DNA of 61,136 nucleotides, taken from assembly GCA_018780805.1 (NCBI GenBank), contig JADMJD010000062.1:1-61136 (forward strand), read 5' to 3'. Origin of the DNA: Rubrivivax sp. (lineage in GTDB: Bacteria; Pseudomonadota; Gammaproteobacteria; Burkholderiales; Burkholderiaceae_C). Below the pieces are notes generated by a model, which saw only the letters and a list, made by a program, of their open reading frames with translations, made no database searches and had not been told where the DNA came from. Of this stretch, positions 25,668 to 34,215 are shown one piece after another (within the stretch, counting starts at the first letter, position 1; each line of letters begins with the position of its first letter). The position numbers and the translations under genes are program-made.

Positions 25668-26474
25668 TCAGCGCGCCGCCGCCAGGGCGTCGTCGAAGAT
25701 CGCCACCGCGCGGGTCCAGCCGGCCGAGGCGCCCCGCACCTTGTGCGGGAAACACGAGACAAAAAAGCCGTCGGCCGGCAGGGCCTCCAGGTTGTGCAGC
25801 TTTTCCAGGTGGCAATAGCCGATGTCGCGGCCGGCCTTGTGGCCTTCCCAGATCAGCGAAGCGTCGCCTGTGGCGCCGTACTTCTTGGCGGTGTGCACAA
25901 AGGGGGCGTCCCAGCTCCAGGCGTCGGTGCCGGTCAGGCGCACGCCACGGTCCAGCAGGTAACGGGTGGCGGCTAAGCCCATGCCGCAGCCGGCGCTGAC
26001 ATAGTCGCGTTCGCCATAGCGGCTGCCGGCGCGGGTGTTCACGAGCACGATCTCCAGCGGCTGCAGCACATGGCCGATGCGCGCCAGCTCCGCCTCGACC
26101 TCGTTCGCGGTGACGACATGGCCGTCGGGCAGGTGGCGGAGGTCGAGTTTCACCGCGGGCTGGAAACACCAATCCAGCGGCACCTCGTCGATGGCGATGG
26201 CGCGGCGTTTGTGGCCCAGTGCCGCGTCCATCGTGCTGTGGAAGTGCCAGGGGGCGTCCAGGTGCGTGCCGTTGTGCGTGGACAGCTGCACCAGCTCGAC
26301 CGCCCAGCCTTCGCCATCGGGCAGGTCCTCGCGCCGCAGGCCCGGGAAAAACGGCGCGATCTGCTCGTAGGTGTGTTCGTGCGTGAAGTAGGTGATCCTC
26401 GGCTCCAGGCCGGGCGGGTCGGAGGCGATGTCGTTTTCCAGGTAGATCGACAGGTCGACGAAGGTGCGGGGCAT
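25668..26474 (-). CDS. Cyclase-family metal amidohydrolase (kynurenine formamidase/isatin hydrolase-like)
   Basis: The 268-residue protein has the family's metal-binding motif HNGTHLDAPWHF (H67, H71, D73, H77) preceded by FVDLSIYLEND and followed by NTRAGSRYGERDYVSAGCGM and a C-terminal EKLHNLEALPADGFFVSCFP. Members include KynB-type formamidase and isatin hydrolase, which open amide bonds using Zn or Mn. It is the sixth gene of an importer operon, 39 bp after the second permease gene. Hydrolytic opening of an imported cyclic amide or lactone is my inference; the substrate is not known. Confidence 0.87.
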   Translation of the reverse strand: MPRTFVDLSIYLENDIASDPPGLEPRITYFTHEHTYEQIAPFFPGLRREDLPDGEGWAVELVQLSTHNGTHLDAPWHFHSTMDAALGHKRRAIAIDEVPLDWCFQPAVKLDLRHLPDGHVVTANEVEAELARIGHVLQPLEIVLVNTRAGSRYGERDYVSAGCGMGLAATRYLLDRGVRLTGTDAWSWDAPFVHTAKKYGATGDASLIWEGHKAGRDIGYCHLEKLHNLEALPADGFFVSCFPHKVRGASAGWTRAVAIFDDALAAAR

Positions 26475-26513
26475 GGGGTGTCCTGGTGTCGGGGAGAGGT
26501 GGTGTCAGGGGCG

Positions 26514-27275
26514 TCAGGGGTTCTGCCAGCGCAGCCAGCGGGCCTCGGCACGCGCCAGCAGCGTGTTGCTGCCGAAGCCGATGGCGCCCAGCAGCAGCAC
26601 GCCGGCGAACAGCTCGCTGGCGCGGAAGGAGCGGGCCGCCAGCAGGATGGCCTGGCCCAGGCCGTCCTGCGAGGCGATCATTTCGCCCACCACGCTGACG
26701 ATCAGCGACACGGTGAGCGACAGCCGCAGGCCGGCCAGAATGTCGGGCAGCGCGTGCGGCAGGCCGAGCTTGAGGATGCGGTCGCGGCGCGGCATCTGCA
26801 GCGCGTCGGCCACCTCGTTCAGCCGCGGGTGCAGGCTGGCAAAACCCTGCACCGTGGCCAGCAGCACCGGCCACATCGCACCAAAGGCCACCACGAACAG
26901 CAGCATGCCGCTGGACAATCCGAACACCGCGACCGCCGGTGGCACCACGGCCGAGGCCGGAAGCGGGCGCAGGAACTCCAGTGTGGGCTGCAGCCAGGTG
27001 CGCGCCGCGGCGCTGCTGCCTATCCAGGCGCCCAGCAGCATGCCGGCCAGCGCCGCCAGGCCCCAGCCGGCGGCCATGCGGCCGGCCGTGGCGAGCGTGA
27101 AGGCCCACAGGTCGCCGTGCAGCAGGCCCTCGGCCAGCGCCTGCACGGTGGCCTCGGGCGTGGGCAGGAAGACCGGGCTCACCCAGGCCCGGTGCGAGAC
27201 CGCCCACCACGCGCCCAGAAGGCTGGCCAGCACCGCGGCCGACAGCAGGGCGTCGGCACCGCGCATCGTCTTCAT
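26514..27275 (-). CDS. ABC transporter permease (SsuC/TauC/ThiX type), second copy
   Basis: The ATG at 27275 overlaps the upstream permease stop (ATGA). The 253-residue protein has about six helices and the BPD_transp_1 EAA-type loop: ADALQMPRRDRILKLGLPHALPDILAGLRLSLTVS, split across that span, with GEMIASQDGLGQ after it. An EFLRPLPASAVVPPAVAVFG segment is typical of the nitrate/sulfonate/HMP importer class. It should pair with the other permease as a heterodimer in the inner membrane. Confidence 0.88.
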   Translation of the reverse strand: MKTMRGADALLSAAVLASLLGAWWAVSHRAWVSPVFLPTPEATVQALAEGLLHGDLWAFTLATAGRMAAGWGLAALAGMLLGAWIGSSAAARTWLQPTLEFLRPLPASAVVPPAVAVFGLSSGMLLFVVAFGAMWPVLLATVQGFASLHPRLNEVADALQMPRRDRILKLGLPHALPDILAGLRLSLTVSLIVSVVGEMIASQDGLGQAILLAARSFRASELFAGVLLLGAIGFGSNTLLARAEARWLRWQNP

Positions 27276-28036
27276 GTCACGGCCCCCATGCGGCGCTGCA
27301 GCCGCCGCTCCAGCTGCAGCGCCGCGGCGTTGATGCCAAACCCCAGCAGCGCGATCCAGCCCAGCCACGCCATCATCAGCGCCGGGTCCAGGCTCTGCTG
27401 GGCCAGCATCAGCGCGTAGCCCATGCCGTGCGGGTTGGCTGCGATCTCCACCGTGATGGCCACGACCATGGCCACCGCGATGCCCAGGCGCAGGGCCACG
27501 AACAGCCGCGGCAGCATGGCCGGCAGCAGGATCTTCAGCGCGCGGTCGCGCGGGCTCAGCTGCAGCGCGGCGCTCACCTCCAGCAGCCGCGGCTCCACCA
27601 GCCGCACGGCGGCCTGCACCATCAGCGCCGTGGGCCACAGCGTGGCGAAGGCGACGACGGCGATCTCCATCGGCGCACCGAAGCCGAAGACCAGCATCGC
27701 CAGCGGCACCAGCGCCACCGAGGGCACAGGCCGCAGCAGCTCGATGCTGGCAAAGCCGGCTGCGGCCGCGCGGCGCGACAGCCCGAGCACCAGGCCGAGC
27801 AACAGGCCCCCGCCGGCGCCCAGCGCCAGGCCCCCGGCCGCGCTGGCGAGCGTGAAGCCGGTGGCCGCCCAGAGCGAGCCGTCCTGCAGCGCCTGGCCCA
27901 AGGCCTGCAGCGCCGCACTCGGCGCGGCCAGGGCCAGGCTGTCACGGGCCGGGCCACGGGCCACCGCTTCCAGGGCCAGCAGCAGGGCCACCGGCAGCAC
28001 CGCGCCGCGCCAAGGCATGCCAAGACGCTCAGCCAT
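27272..28036 (-). CDS. ABC transporter permease (SsuC/TauC/ThiX type), first copy
   Basis: The ATG at 28036 overlaps the end of the ATPase gene; another in-frame ATG at 28018 is possible. The ~254-residue protein has six hydrophobic segments, ELLRPVPSVALVPLAMLVFGFG, and the EAA-like loop SAALQLSPRDRALKILLPAMLP, followed by AITVEIAANPHGMGYAL. It is paralogous to the permease encoded next. Two different permeases in one operon indicate a heterodimeric transmembrane channel. Confidence 0.87.
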   Translation of the reverse strand: MAERLGMPWRGAVLPVALLLALEAVARGPARDSLALAAPSAALQALGQALQDGSLWAATGFTLASAAGGLALGAGGGLLLGLVLGLSRRAAAAGFASIELLRPVPSVALVPLAMLVFGFGAPMEIAVVAFATLWPTALMVQAAVRLVEPRLLEVSAALQLSPRDRALKILLPAMLPRLFVALRLGIAVAMVVAITVEIAANPHGMGYALMLAQQSLDPALMMAWLGWIALLGFGINAAALQLERRLQRRMGAVT

Positions 28037-28793
28037 GGCCATGCCCCAGGAAGCCGTGCAGCTCACGCCGCAGCCGCAGGAAGGCCGGGTGTTCGCGGCT
28101 GCTGAGCTGGTCGCGCGGGTGCGGCAGCGGCACGTCGATCAGCTGCGCCAGGCTCGGGCGGTCCGGGCCCGGGTTGGCGCGCAGCGCGACGACGCGGTCA
28201 CCCAGGTACAGCGCCTCTTCCAGGTCGTGGGTGACGAAGAGCACCGTCAGGCCCTGCTCACGCACCAGACGTGCCAGCTCGTCCTGCAGGCCTTCGCGTG
28301 TCATCGCGTCCAGCGCGCCAAACGGTTCGTCCATCAGCAGGAGCGTGGGCTGCTGCGCCAGGCAGCGCGCGATCTGCACCCGCTGCTGCATGCCGCCCGA
28401 GAGCTGGGCCGGGAACTTCTGTGCATGAGCGCCCAGTCCCACGGTCTGCAGCACCTGCTGGATGCGCGCCTGGCGCTGCGCGGCCGGCATCTGCGCCGCT
28501 TCGAGCGCCAGTGCAACGTTGCCCTCCACCGTGCGCCAGGGCAGCAGCGCCCGGCCGTAGTCCTGGAAGACAAACGCCGCCTCGCGCGAGGGGCCGCGCA
28601 CCGGCTGCCCCTGGCGCAGCACAGCGCCGCTGGTGGCGGGCACGAAGCCGGCCGCGGCGCGCAGCAGCGTGGTCTTGCCGCAGCCCGAGGGGCCGATGAT
28701 GCAGACGAACTCGCCGCGCCCGATGGTCAGCGAGGTGGGCGTCAGGATGTCGCGCCCGCCCAGGCGGACCGCGAGCTCTTCGAACACCAGCAT
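28029..28793 (-). CDS. ABC transporter ATPase (SsuB/TauB type)
   Basis: The 254-residue protein has Walker A GPSGCGKTT (residues 34-42), a Q-loop FVFQDYG, signature LSGGMQQR (131-138), Walker B LLLMDEP (151-157) and an H-loop FVTHDLEEAL. It energises the importer formed with the two permeases. Its start is 4 bp from the substrate-binding protein stop and its end overlaps the first permease by 8 bp. Confidence 0.93.
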   Translation of the reverse strand: MLVFEELAVRLGGRDILTPTSLTIGRGEFVCIIGPSGCGKTTLLRAAAGFVPATSGAVLRQGQPVRGPSREAAFVFQDYGRALLPWRTVEGNVALALEAAQMPAAQRQARIQQVLQTVGLGAHAQKFPAQLSGGMQQRVQIARCLAQQPTLLLMDEPFGALDAMTREGLQDELARLVREQGLTVLFVTHDLEEALYLGDRVVALRANPGPDRPSLAQLIDVPLPHPRDQLSSREHPAFLRLRRELHGFLGHGHG

Positions 28794-28797
28794 GGCG

Positions 28798-29757
28798 TCA
28801 GGCCTTGGCCATCAGCTTGGCGACGGCAGGGTCGCCCTTGAGCAGGCCCTGCTCCTTCATCAGCGCAGCCCACCACTGCAGCTGCGCCAGCGTGACCGTG
28901 GGCGCCGGCGGCGAGATCTGCATGCGCGCCACCACCGGCGGCGGCAGCTTCAGGTGCTTGGCCAGCGCCTCGCGCACGGCGGCGTCGTTGCTCTTCTTGG
29001 CCATGAACGCGGCGGCCTCGACCAGGGTCTCGCGGAAGGCCTTCACCAGCGACGGGTTCTGCTCGGCCCAATCACGCCGGGCGGCGTGCACGATGGTCGG
29101 GTAGCCCTCGGGCAGGAAGGTGGTGTAGTAGGCCGCCACCGTGCCCTGGCCGGATTCGAGGATGCGGGCCATGAAGGGGCCGCCACTGACCACGGCGTCG
29201 ACCGCGCCGCCGCGGATCATGTCGGCATGCTGCGGGAACGGCGCCTCGACGAAGCGCACCTGCGCTGCGTCCACGCCGTTCATCTTGAGCCAGTGGCGGA
29301 AGGTGACGTGCAGCAGCGCGCCCACGCCGGGCACGCCGATGCGGCGGCCCACACAATCGGCCGCGGTCTTGATGCCGCTGCCGGCCTTGGCCACCAGGCC
29401 CAGTTCGGTGTACTGCTTGGACAACACGCCGCCGCCGCCCAGCACGACCAGGTCCAGCCCGGCGTCCACCGCTTGCAGCAGGCCGGTGGGCGTAGGCCCG
29501 CCGATCTGCAGCGAGCCCGATTGCAGCCCCGGGATGATGGTGGGGTTCAGCGGGATGAAGGTGGGCTGCAGCGCCAGCCCGCGGCGCTGGAACAGGCCTT
29601 GTTCCACACCCACGAACACGGTGGCGAAATCGGACACGGCCGAGTAGCCGTAGCTGATGGGCGTCGGTGTCTGTGTCTGCGCACGGGCGTGCAGCGCAGG
29701 CCACGTGGGCAGCGCGAGCAGGGCGGCGCCCTGGCGCAGGAAGAGGCGACGGGTCAT
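28798..29757 (-). CDS. Periplasmic ABC substrate-binding protein (NMT1/SsuA-like)
   Basis: The ATG at 29757 overlaps the TetR stop (ATGA) and follows GGAGAAAACC. The 319-residue protein has a Tat-like signal (TRRLFLRQGAALLALPTW) and the NMT1/SsuA fold: VGVEQGLFQRRGLALQP, LQSGSLQIGGPTPTGLLQAVD, CVGRRIGVPGVGALLH and YYTTFLPEGYPTIVHAARRDW. The RR pair suggests export by the Tat route. Relatives bind aromatic sulfonates, taurine, pyrimidine precursors or aromatic acids. The ligand here is unknown but should be the substrate of the cyclase/FAH enzymes. Confidence 0.88.
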   Translation of the reverse strand: MTRRLFLRQGAALLALPTWPALHARAQTQTPTPISYGYSAVSDFATVFVGVEQGLFQRRGLALQPTFIPLNPTIIPGLQSGSLQIGGPTPTGLLQAVDAGLDLVVLGGGGVLSKQYTELGLVAKAGSGIKTAADCVGRRIGVPGVGALLHVTFRHWLKMNGVDAAQVRFVEAPFPQHADMIRGGAVDAVVSGGPFMARILESGQGTVAAYYTTFLPEGYPTIVHAARRDWAEQNPSLVKAFRETLVEAAAFMAKKSNDAAVREALAKHLKLPPPVVARMQISPPAPTVTLAQLQWWAALMKEQGLLKGDPAVAKLMAKA

Positions 29758-30446
29758 GGTTTTCTCCGGGCGTTGGTGCGGGCGGTGGTGCGTGCGGGTG
29801 GGTCCAGCAGGGCACGGAATCCCGCGGCGACGAACTGGATCAGGCGTGCCTGCTGCGCCGGGTCGCTGGCCTGGTTCTCGCCGCGCGAAAGGCGCTCCAC
29901 GCGGCGGTCCGACAGGAAGTGCAGCACCGCGCCCAGCATGAACTGGTAGCACCACGCGAGGTCACCGCGGCTGCGTTGTGGGTAGAGCTGCTGCAGGGCG
30001 TCCAGGTAGGCGTGCGCCATCGGGTCGAAGAACTCGACGGCGGCGCGCTCGGACTCCACCGTCGGCGCCGCCAGGTCGCGCGCCGCCATCTGGGCGTAGT
30101 GGCGGCCGGCCGGGTCGGCGTGCAGCGCCACCAGCGGGTCGATGAAGGCGGTGAGCAGCCGCTCCAGCGCGCCGGGCTCGTCGGCCGTGGCCATCACGGC
30201 CTGCAGCCGCGCCAGACGCTCGCTGATGGACGGCTGCCAGGTCTCGAAGATCGCGTGGTAGAGCTCGTGTTTGGCGCCCCAGTAGTAGCCCACCAGCGCC
30301 AGCGGCACACCGGCCGCGCTGGCAATGTCGCGGATGGACACGGCGTGGTAGCCGCGCTCGGCGAACAGCTGCTCGGCCGCCAGCAGGATGGCCTGGCGGC
30401 GGTTGGGTGCGGGTTCGCTGGATGCGGCGGGCTGGGGTCGGGGCAT
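29754..30446 (-). CDS. TetR-family transcriptional regulator
   Basis: The 230-residue protein has an N-terminal helix-turn-helix: RRQAILLAAEQLFAERGYHAVSIRDIA then AAGVPLALVGYYWGAKHELYH (listed in two parts). The C-terminal part resembles the TetR_C_36/CecR-type ligand domain (RHYAQMAARDLAAP, WCYQFMLGAVLHFL). It is the first gene of the operon and is coupled by ATGA to the substrate-binding protein gene. A palindromic site 18-44 bp upstream of its start is the likely operator, implying autoregulation and control of the importer by its ligand. Confidence 0.9.
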   Translation of the reverse strand: MPRPQPAASSEPAPNRRQAILLAAEQLFAERGYHAVSIRDIASAAGVPLALVGYYWGAKHELYHAIFETWQPSISERLARLQAVMATADEPGALERLLTAFIDPLVALHADPAGRHYAQMAARDLAAPTVESERAAVEFFDPMAHAYLDALQQLYPQRSRGDLAWCYQFMLGAVLHFLSDRRVERLSRGENQASDPAQQARLIQFVAAGFRALLDPPARTTARTNARRKP

Positions 30447-30463
30447 GGCGACATTGAACGACC

Positions 30464-30490
30464 GTACAAACAACTTGTACATTCGTACAA
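30464..30490. promoter_or_regulatory. Probable TetR operator with three alternating half-sites
   Basis: Half-sites GTACAA (30464), TTGTAC (30475) and GTACAA (30485) form two overlapping inverted repeats, TTGTAC-attc-GTACAA and GTACAA-acaac-TTGTAC, with centres about one helical turn apart. The site lies between the TetR gene and the divergent plus-strand pair starting at 30530, so it could control both. Confidence 0.72.
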
Positions 30491-30529
30491 ACCCGACACA
30501 AGCCACGCCCGGCTGGGCAGAATGGCGTG

Positions 30530-30934
30530 ATGACTGCCGACCCCCAAGCCGCCGAAGCCCTGGTGCGCCGCTACTGGGCGCTGATGGCCAGCAATCAATT
30601 CGAGTCCGTGTCTGCCGTGCTCGCGCCGGATTTCGTGCTCGACTGGCCGCAGAGTGGCGAGCGCATCCACGGCCCGGCGTGCTACGCGCAGATGAACGCC
30701 GAGTACCCGGCAAAGGGCGCCTGGCGCTTTGCGATCAACCGGCTGATCGCCCAAGGGGACGCGGTCTTCACCGAGGTGGATGTCACCGATGGACAGCAGC
30801 GCGGCCGCGCCCTGAGCTGTTTCACCATCGAGCAGGGCCGCATCACGCGCCTGGTGGAGTACTGGCCCGAAGCCTTTGCGGCGCCTGCGCAGCGCGCGCA
30901 CCTGGTCGAGCGCGTACCTCCGGAGATCGGCTGA
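30530..30934 (+). CDS. SnoaL-like (NTF2-fold) protein
   Basis: The 134-residue protein matches SnoaL/NTF2-like small proteins: EALVRRYWALMASNQFESV, VLAPDFVLDWPQSGERIHGP, and RITRLVEYWPEAFAAPA. Such proteins form a conical barrel and may bind or isomerise small molecules; no catalytic role can be assigned. ATG at 30530 is preferred to the adjacent GTG at 30527. It is divergent from the TetR operon across the shared operator and its stop overlaps the next gene by one base (TGATG). Confidence 0.83.
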   Translation: MTADPQAAEALVRRYWALMASNQFESVSAVLAPDFVLDWPQSGERIHGPACYAQMNAEYPAKGAWRFAINRLIAQGDAVFTEVDVTDGQQRGRALSCFTIEQGRITRLVEYWPEAFAAPAQRAHLVERVPPEIG

Positions 30935-31494
30935 TGGACCTCGTCTGGCCGGCCCGCGTGCACCTGCCCGCGTACACCGAGGCCCTGCAGCGCGGCTGGT
31001 CGGCCGACACCGTGCGCGGCGCAGCCGCGGCGGCCGAAGAGCTGGCCCGCATCGCCGCCGACCCCGAGGCCTTCCTGGCCAGCCTGGTGGACCGCGAAGC
31101 GCGCGGTGGCGCTATCACCTTGCCCGATGGCGGCCAGGCCCCGCGCCTGCCGGGTTACCGGCGCTGGCTGTGGCACGACGGCCAGTTCTGCGGCTCGATC
31201 GGCTTTCGCTGGCAACCTGGCACCGAAGCCCTGCCGCCGCATGTGCTGGGCCACGTGGGCTACAGCGTGGTGCCCTGGCAGCAGCGGCGCGGCCACGCCA
31301 CCCGCGCGCTGGCGCTGCTGCTGCCCCAGGCGCGGGCCGAGGGCCTGCGCCACCTGTGGCTCACCACCGATGTGGACAACCAGGCCTCACAGCGTGTGAT
31401 CGAGGCGAACGGCGGCGTGCTGCACGAACGTTTCACCTTGCCCGCGTCATACGGTGGGCACGCCGGTCTGCGCTACCGCATCGACATGGCCTGA
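30934..31494 (+). CDS. GNAT-family acetyltransferase (Acetyltransf_3 type)
   Basis: The 186-residue protein has GNAT features: LPGYRRWLWHDGQFCGSIGFR, HVGYSVVPWQQRRGHATRAL (acetyl-CoA-binding motif A, Q-R-R-G-x-A), then LWLTTDVDNQASQRVIEANGG (motif B). This form is common in proteins annotated as GCN5-like acetyltransferases acting on small amines or amino sugars. It is translationally coupled to the SnoaL-like gene and ends 48 bp before the convergent Bug receptor gene. Confidence 0.86.
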   Translation: MDLVWPARVHLPAYTEALQRGWSADTVRGAAAAAEELARIAADPEAFLASLVDREARGGAITLPDGGQAPRLPGYRRWLWHDGQFCGSIGFRWQPGTEALPPHVLGHVGYSVVPWQQRRGHATRALALLLPQARAEGLRHLWLTTDVDNQASQRVIEANGGVLHERFTLPASYGGHAGLRYRIDMA

Positions 31495-31512
31495 GGGCGG
31501 TCAGGCCACCTG

Positions 31513-31539
31513 TCAGTTCAGTCAGTGCAGTCAGTTCAC
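31513..31539. repeat. Three imperfect 9-bp tandem repeats between convergent genes
   Basis: tcagttcag, tcagtgcag and tcagttcac follow one another directly in the 48-bp gap between the GNAT gene and the Bug receptor gene. It is too short and irregular to assign a role. Confidence 0.5.
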
Positions 31540-31542
31540 CCG

Positions 31543-32541
31543 TCAGTCCACCTTGGCACCGGAGGCCTTCACCACCGCGGCCCATTTTTTGGTCTCGGCC
31601 TCGATGAAACGCACAAACTCGGCACTCGTCATGCCGCTGGGGATGGCGCCCTGGGCCTGCAGCCGCTCTTTCAGCGCCGGCGCGGCCATGGCCTTGGCGG
31701 TTTCCTGCTGCACGCGGTTGACGATGTCCATCGGCGTGCCGGCCGGGGCCAGCAGGCCGAACCAGGAACTGGCTTCGTAGGTCTTCAACACATCGCCGCC
31801 GGCTTCGGCCAGCGTGGGCAGCTCGGGCAGGGCGGTTGAGCGCATGCTGCTGGTCACCGCCAGCGCCTTCAGCCGGCCGGACTTGATGTGCGGCAATGCA
31901 CTCGGCAGGTTGTCGAACATCAGGTCCATGTTGCCGCCGATCAGGTCGGTCAGCGCCGGGGCCGAGCCGCGGTACGGGAAGTGGACCATGAAGGTGCCGG
32001 TCTGCACCTTGAACAGTTCACCCGCCAGGTGGATGGAGGTGCCGTTGCCCGAGCTGGAGAAGTTCAGCTGCCCGGGCCGGGACCTGGCCACCTTGACCAG
32101 ATCGGCCACCGAGTTGATGCCGTACTTCTGCGCATTGGCCGGGTTCAGCACCAGCACGTTGGGCACACCGGCCACCAGCGTGACGGGCACGAAGTCCTTC
32201 ACGTGGTCGTAGGGCATCTTGGCGTAGAGCGCCGGGTTGATGGCGTGTGTGCCCACCGTGCCCATCAAAAGGGTGTGGCCGTCGGGTGCGGCCTTGGCCA
32301 CCTCCGCGGCACCGACGTTGCCACCCGCGCCGGCCTTGTTTTCCACCACGAAGGGCTGGCCGAAGACGCGGCTGAACTCGGGTGCCAGCGCACGCGCCAG
32401 GATGTCGGTGGTGCCACCGGCCGGGAAGGGCACGACGATGCGCACGGGCTTGCTGGGCCAGGCGGATTGCGCCGTGGCAGGCAGGGCGTGCAGCGCGGCC
32501 AGGGTCAGCAGGGCGAGGGTGTGGCGGCGGCTCAGGGTCAT
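31543..32541 (-). CDS. TctC/Bug-family tripartite tricarboxylate transporter receptor
   Basis: The 332-residue protein has a Tat- or Sec-type signal ([24 protein letters not shown]) followed by [23 protein letters not shown], the hallmark Bug start, then [15 protein letters not shown] and [16 protein letters not shown] and a C-terminal [17 protein letters not shown]. Bug receptors bind carboxylates in the periplasm and pass them to TctAB. No tctA or tctB gene is nearby, so it is one of the orphan receptors that are abundant in Burkholderiales. Confidence 0.92.
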   Translation of the reverse strand: MTLSRRHTLALLTLAALHALPATAQSAWPSKPVRIVVPFPAGGTTDILARALAPEFSRVFGQPFVVENKAGAGGNVGAAEVAKAAPDGHTLLMGTVGTHAINPALYAKMPYDHVKDFVPVTLVAGVPNVLVLNPANAQKYGINSVADLVKVARSRPGQLNFSSSGNGTSIHLAGELFKVQTGTFMVHFPYRGSAPALTDLIGGNMDLMFDNLPSALPHIKSGRLKALAVTSSMRSTALPELPTLAEAGGDVLKTYEASSWFGLLAPAGTPMDIVNRVQQETAKAMAAPALKERLQAQGAIPSGMTSAEFVRFIEAETKKWAAVVKASGAKVD

Positions 32542-32612
32542 CGTTCTTGTCTCCGGCGTGGGCTGGTTGTAGTGTGGCCAAAGGTAGCACGCTGCCGTAC
32601 TTGGAGAACTCC

Positions 32613-33785
32613 ATGCTCGCCCGGATGGTCTGCTTGTTCAGCCGCGCGTTGGCGGTGCTGCTGGCGCTGGCCCTGTCGGGTTGCGCCACGGTGGCCCTGC
32701 CGCCCGAGGTGCCACCCGACCTGCTGCCCGACGCACAGTTCGGCCCGCCTGGGGTGCTGGTGGATGCCGATGCTGCGCTGGCCGTCAGCCCTGCCATGCA
32801 CCAGTTCCTGCGCGACCGCGTCAAACCGCTGGCGCGGCTGCTGGGTGAACGCGAGGCGCTGACGATGGCACTGTTCCAGCGTGGCAAGCTCCTGCTGGAT
32901 TACGACGACAGCCGCACCCGCACCGCCGCCGAAGCCTTTGAGACCCGCTCGGGCAATTGCCTGTCGCTGGTGCTGCTGACGGCGGCGCTGGCCCAGCAGC
33001 TGGACTTGCACGTGCGCTACCAGCAGGTGCACAGCGAAGCCAGCTGGAGCCGCAGCGGCGACCTGCTGGCCTACAGCGGCCATGTCAACCTGGTGCTGGG
33101 TGGGGGTGGTGCCTGGCGCCGCGCCGGTGGCCGCTGGGACACGCAGCTGGTGATCGACTTCCTGCCGCCGCAGGACCTGATGGGCCAGCGCAGCAGCGTC
33201 ATCGACGAAAACACGCTGCTGGGCATGTTCCTGAACAACCGCGCCGCCGAGGCCCTGGCCGCCGGCCGGCTGGACGATGCTGATGCCCACGTGCGCGCCG
33301 CGCTGCAGCGGGCTCCGCGCCTGGTGGCGGCCTGGAACACACTGGCCCTGTTGCATCGCCGCCGCGGTGACGACCGGCGTGCCACCGGGGCCTGGCAGCA
33401 GGCCCTGGCCGCCGAGCCGGACAACACCCGGGTGCTGGCCAACCTGGTGGACCTGTACAGCGCCACCGGCCGCCCCGAGGCCGCCGCGCCGCTGCGTGCT
33501 CGGCTGCTGCAGCTGGAGCCGGTGGCCCCGTTCGAGTGGACACGCCGTGGCCAGGCCGCGTTGGCGGAAGGGCGCCACGCGCTGGCGCGCGAGGCCTTCC
33601 TGCAGGAGCTGGCGCGCGACCCCTTCCAGCACGAGGCCCACGCCGGCATGGCGCAGGCCGAAGCCGGCCTGGGCCACCTGGCCGCCGTGCGCCGCCACCT
33701 GGCGCTGGCGCGCGATGCCAGCCCGACGCTGCAGCAGCGGGCGCTGTACGGCGCGAAGCTGGATCGGTTGGCGGCGCTGCAGTGA
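32613..33785 (+). CDS. TPR lipoprotein with transglutaminase-like N-terminal region
   Basis: Starting at the ATG at 32613, the 390-residue protein has a lipoprotein signal ([12 protein letters not shown], lipidated C24). The next part resembles a transglutaminase-like domain: [19 protein letters not shown] includes the Asn-Cys of that fold, followed by HVRYQQV and SGHVNLVL. The second half contains TPR-like helices ([41 protein letters not shown]). It should be attached to the outer membrane facing the periplasm. Function unknown; proteolytic or scaffold roles are possible. It is a single gene. Confidence 0.8.
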   Translation: MLARMVCLFSRALAVLLALALSGCATVALPPEVPPDLLPDAQFGPPGVLVDADAALAVSPAMHQFLRDRVKPLARLLGEREALTMALFQRGKLLLDYDDSRTRTAAEAFETRSGNCLSLVLLTAALAQQLDLHVRYQQVHSEASWSRSGDLLAYSGHVNLVLGGGGAWRRAGGRWDTQLVIDFLPPQDLMGQRSSVIDENTLLGMFLNNRAAEALAAGRLDDADAHVRAALQRAPRLVAAWNTLALLHRRRGDDRRATGAWQQALAAEPDNTRVLANLVDLYSATGRPEAAAPLRARLLQLEPVAPFEWTRRGQAALAEGRHALAREAFLQELARDPFQHEAHAGMAQAEAGLGHLAAVRRHLALARDASPTLQQRALYGAKLDRLAALQ

Positions 33786-33875
33786 GCCGGTGCCACCCCG
33801 CCATGCGGCTGCGTGTGTGTGGCCGTGCGAGCTTGCAGGGGGTCGATGGTTGAATCGGGTGGGCTTCGGCCGTCG

Positions 33876-34202
33876 TGCCAGGCAGGCGTGATGGCGGCGG
33901 GCGAGGGCCTGCACCCGAGTGCCCGCGGCGCGCGGGTCCGGTTCTCCGGCATTGAACGGCACGTGAGCGACGGGCCGTTCGCGCAGACCCGGGAGCTGGT
34001 CGCCGGCTGCCGGATCTGGCAGTGTGCGTCGCTGTAAGAGGCGATCAGGTGGGTGAAAAAGTGCCCGAACCCGATGCGCACCGATTCCGAGATCGAGATC
34101 CGGCAGATCTGTTCGGCCGAGGACTTCGGTGATGCCCTGACGCCCGAGCTGCGTGCGCCGGAAGAGCGGCTTCGTGAGGCGGTGCAGCCGGGCGGGCGCT
34201 GA
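33876..34202 (+). pseudogene. YCII/DGPF-family protein remnant with premature stop
   Basis: In one frame the translation reads GVMAAGEGLHPSARGARVRF, HVSDGPFAQTRELVAG and RIWQCASL, then a TAA at 34035-34037, then in the same frame EAIRWVKKCPNPMR, EIEIRQICSAEDFGDALTPELR. This is the YCII-related (DGPF) family with one in-frame stop and without its first ~35-40 residues. It fills most of the 430-bp gap between the TPR lipoprotein and the TonB-like gene. Confidence 0.7.
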
Positions 34203-34215
34203 ACCGCCAGCGCCG

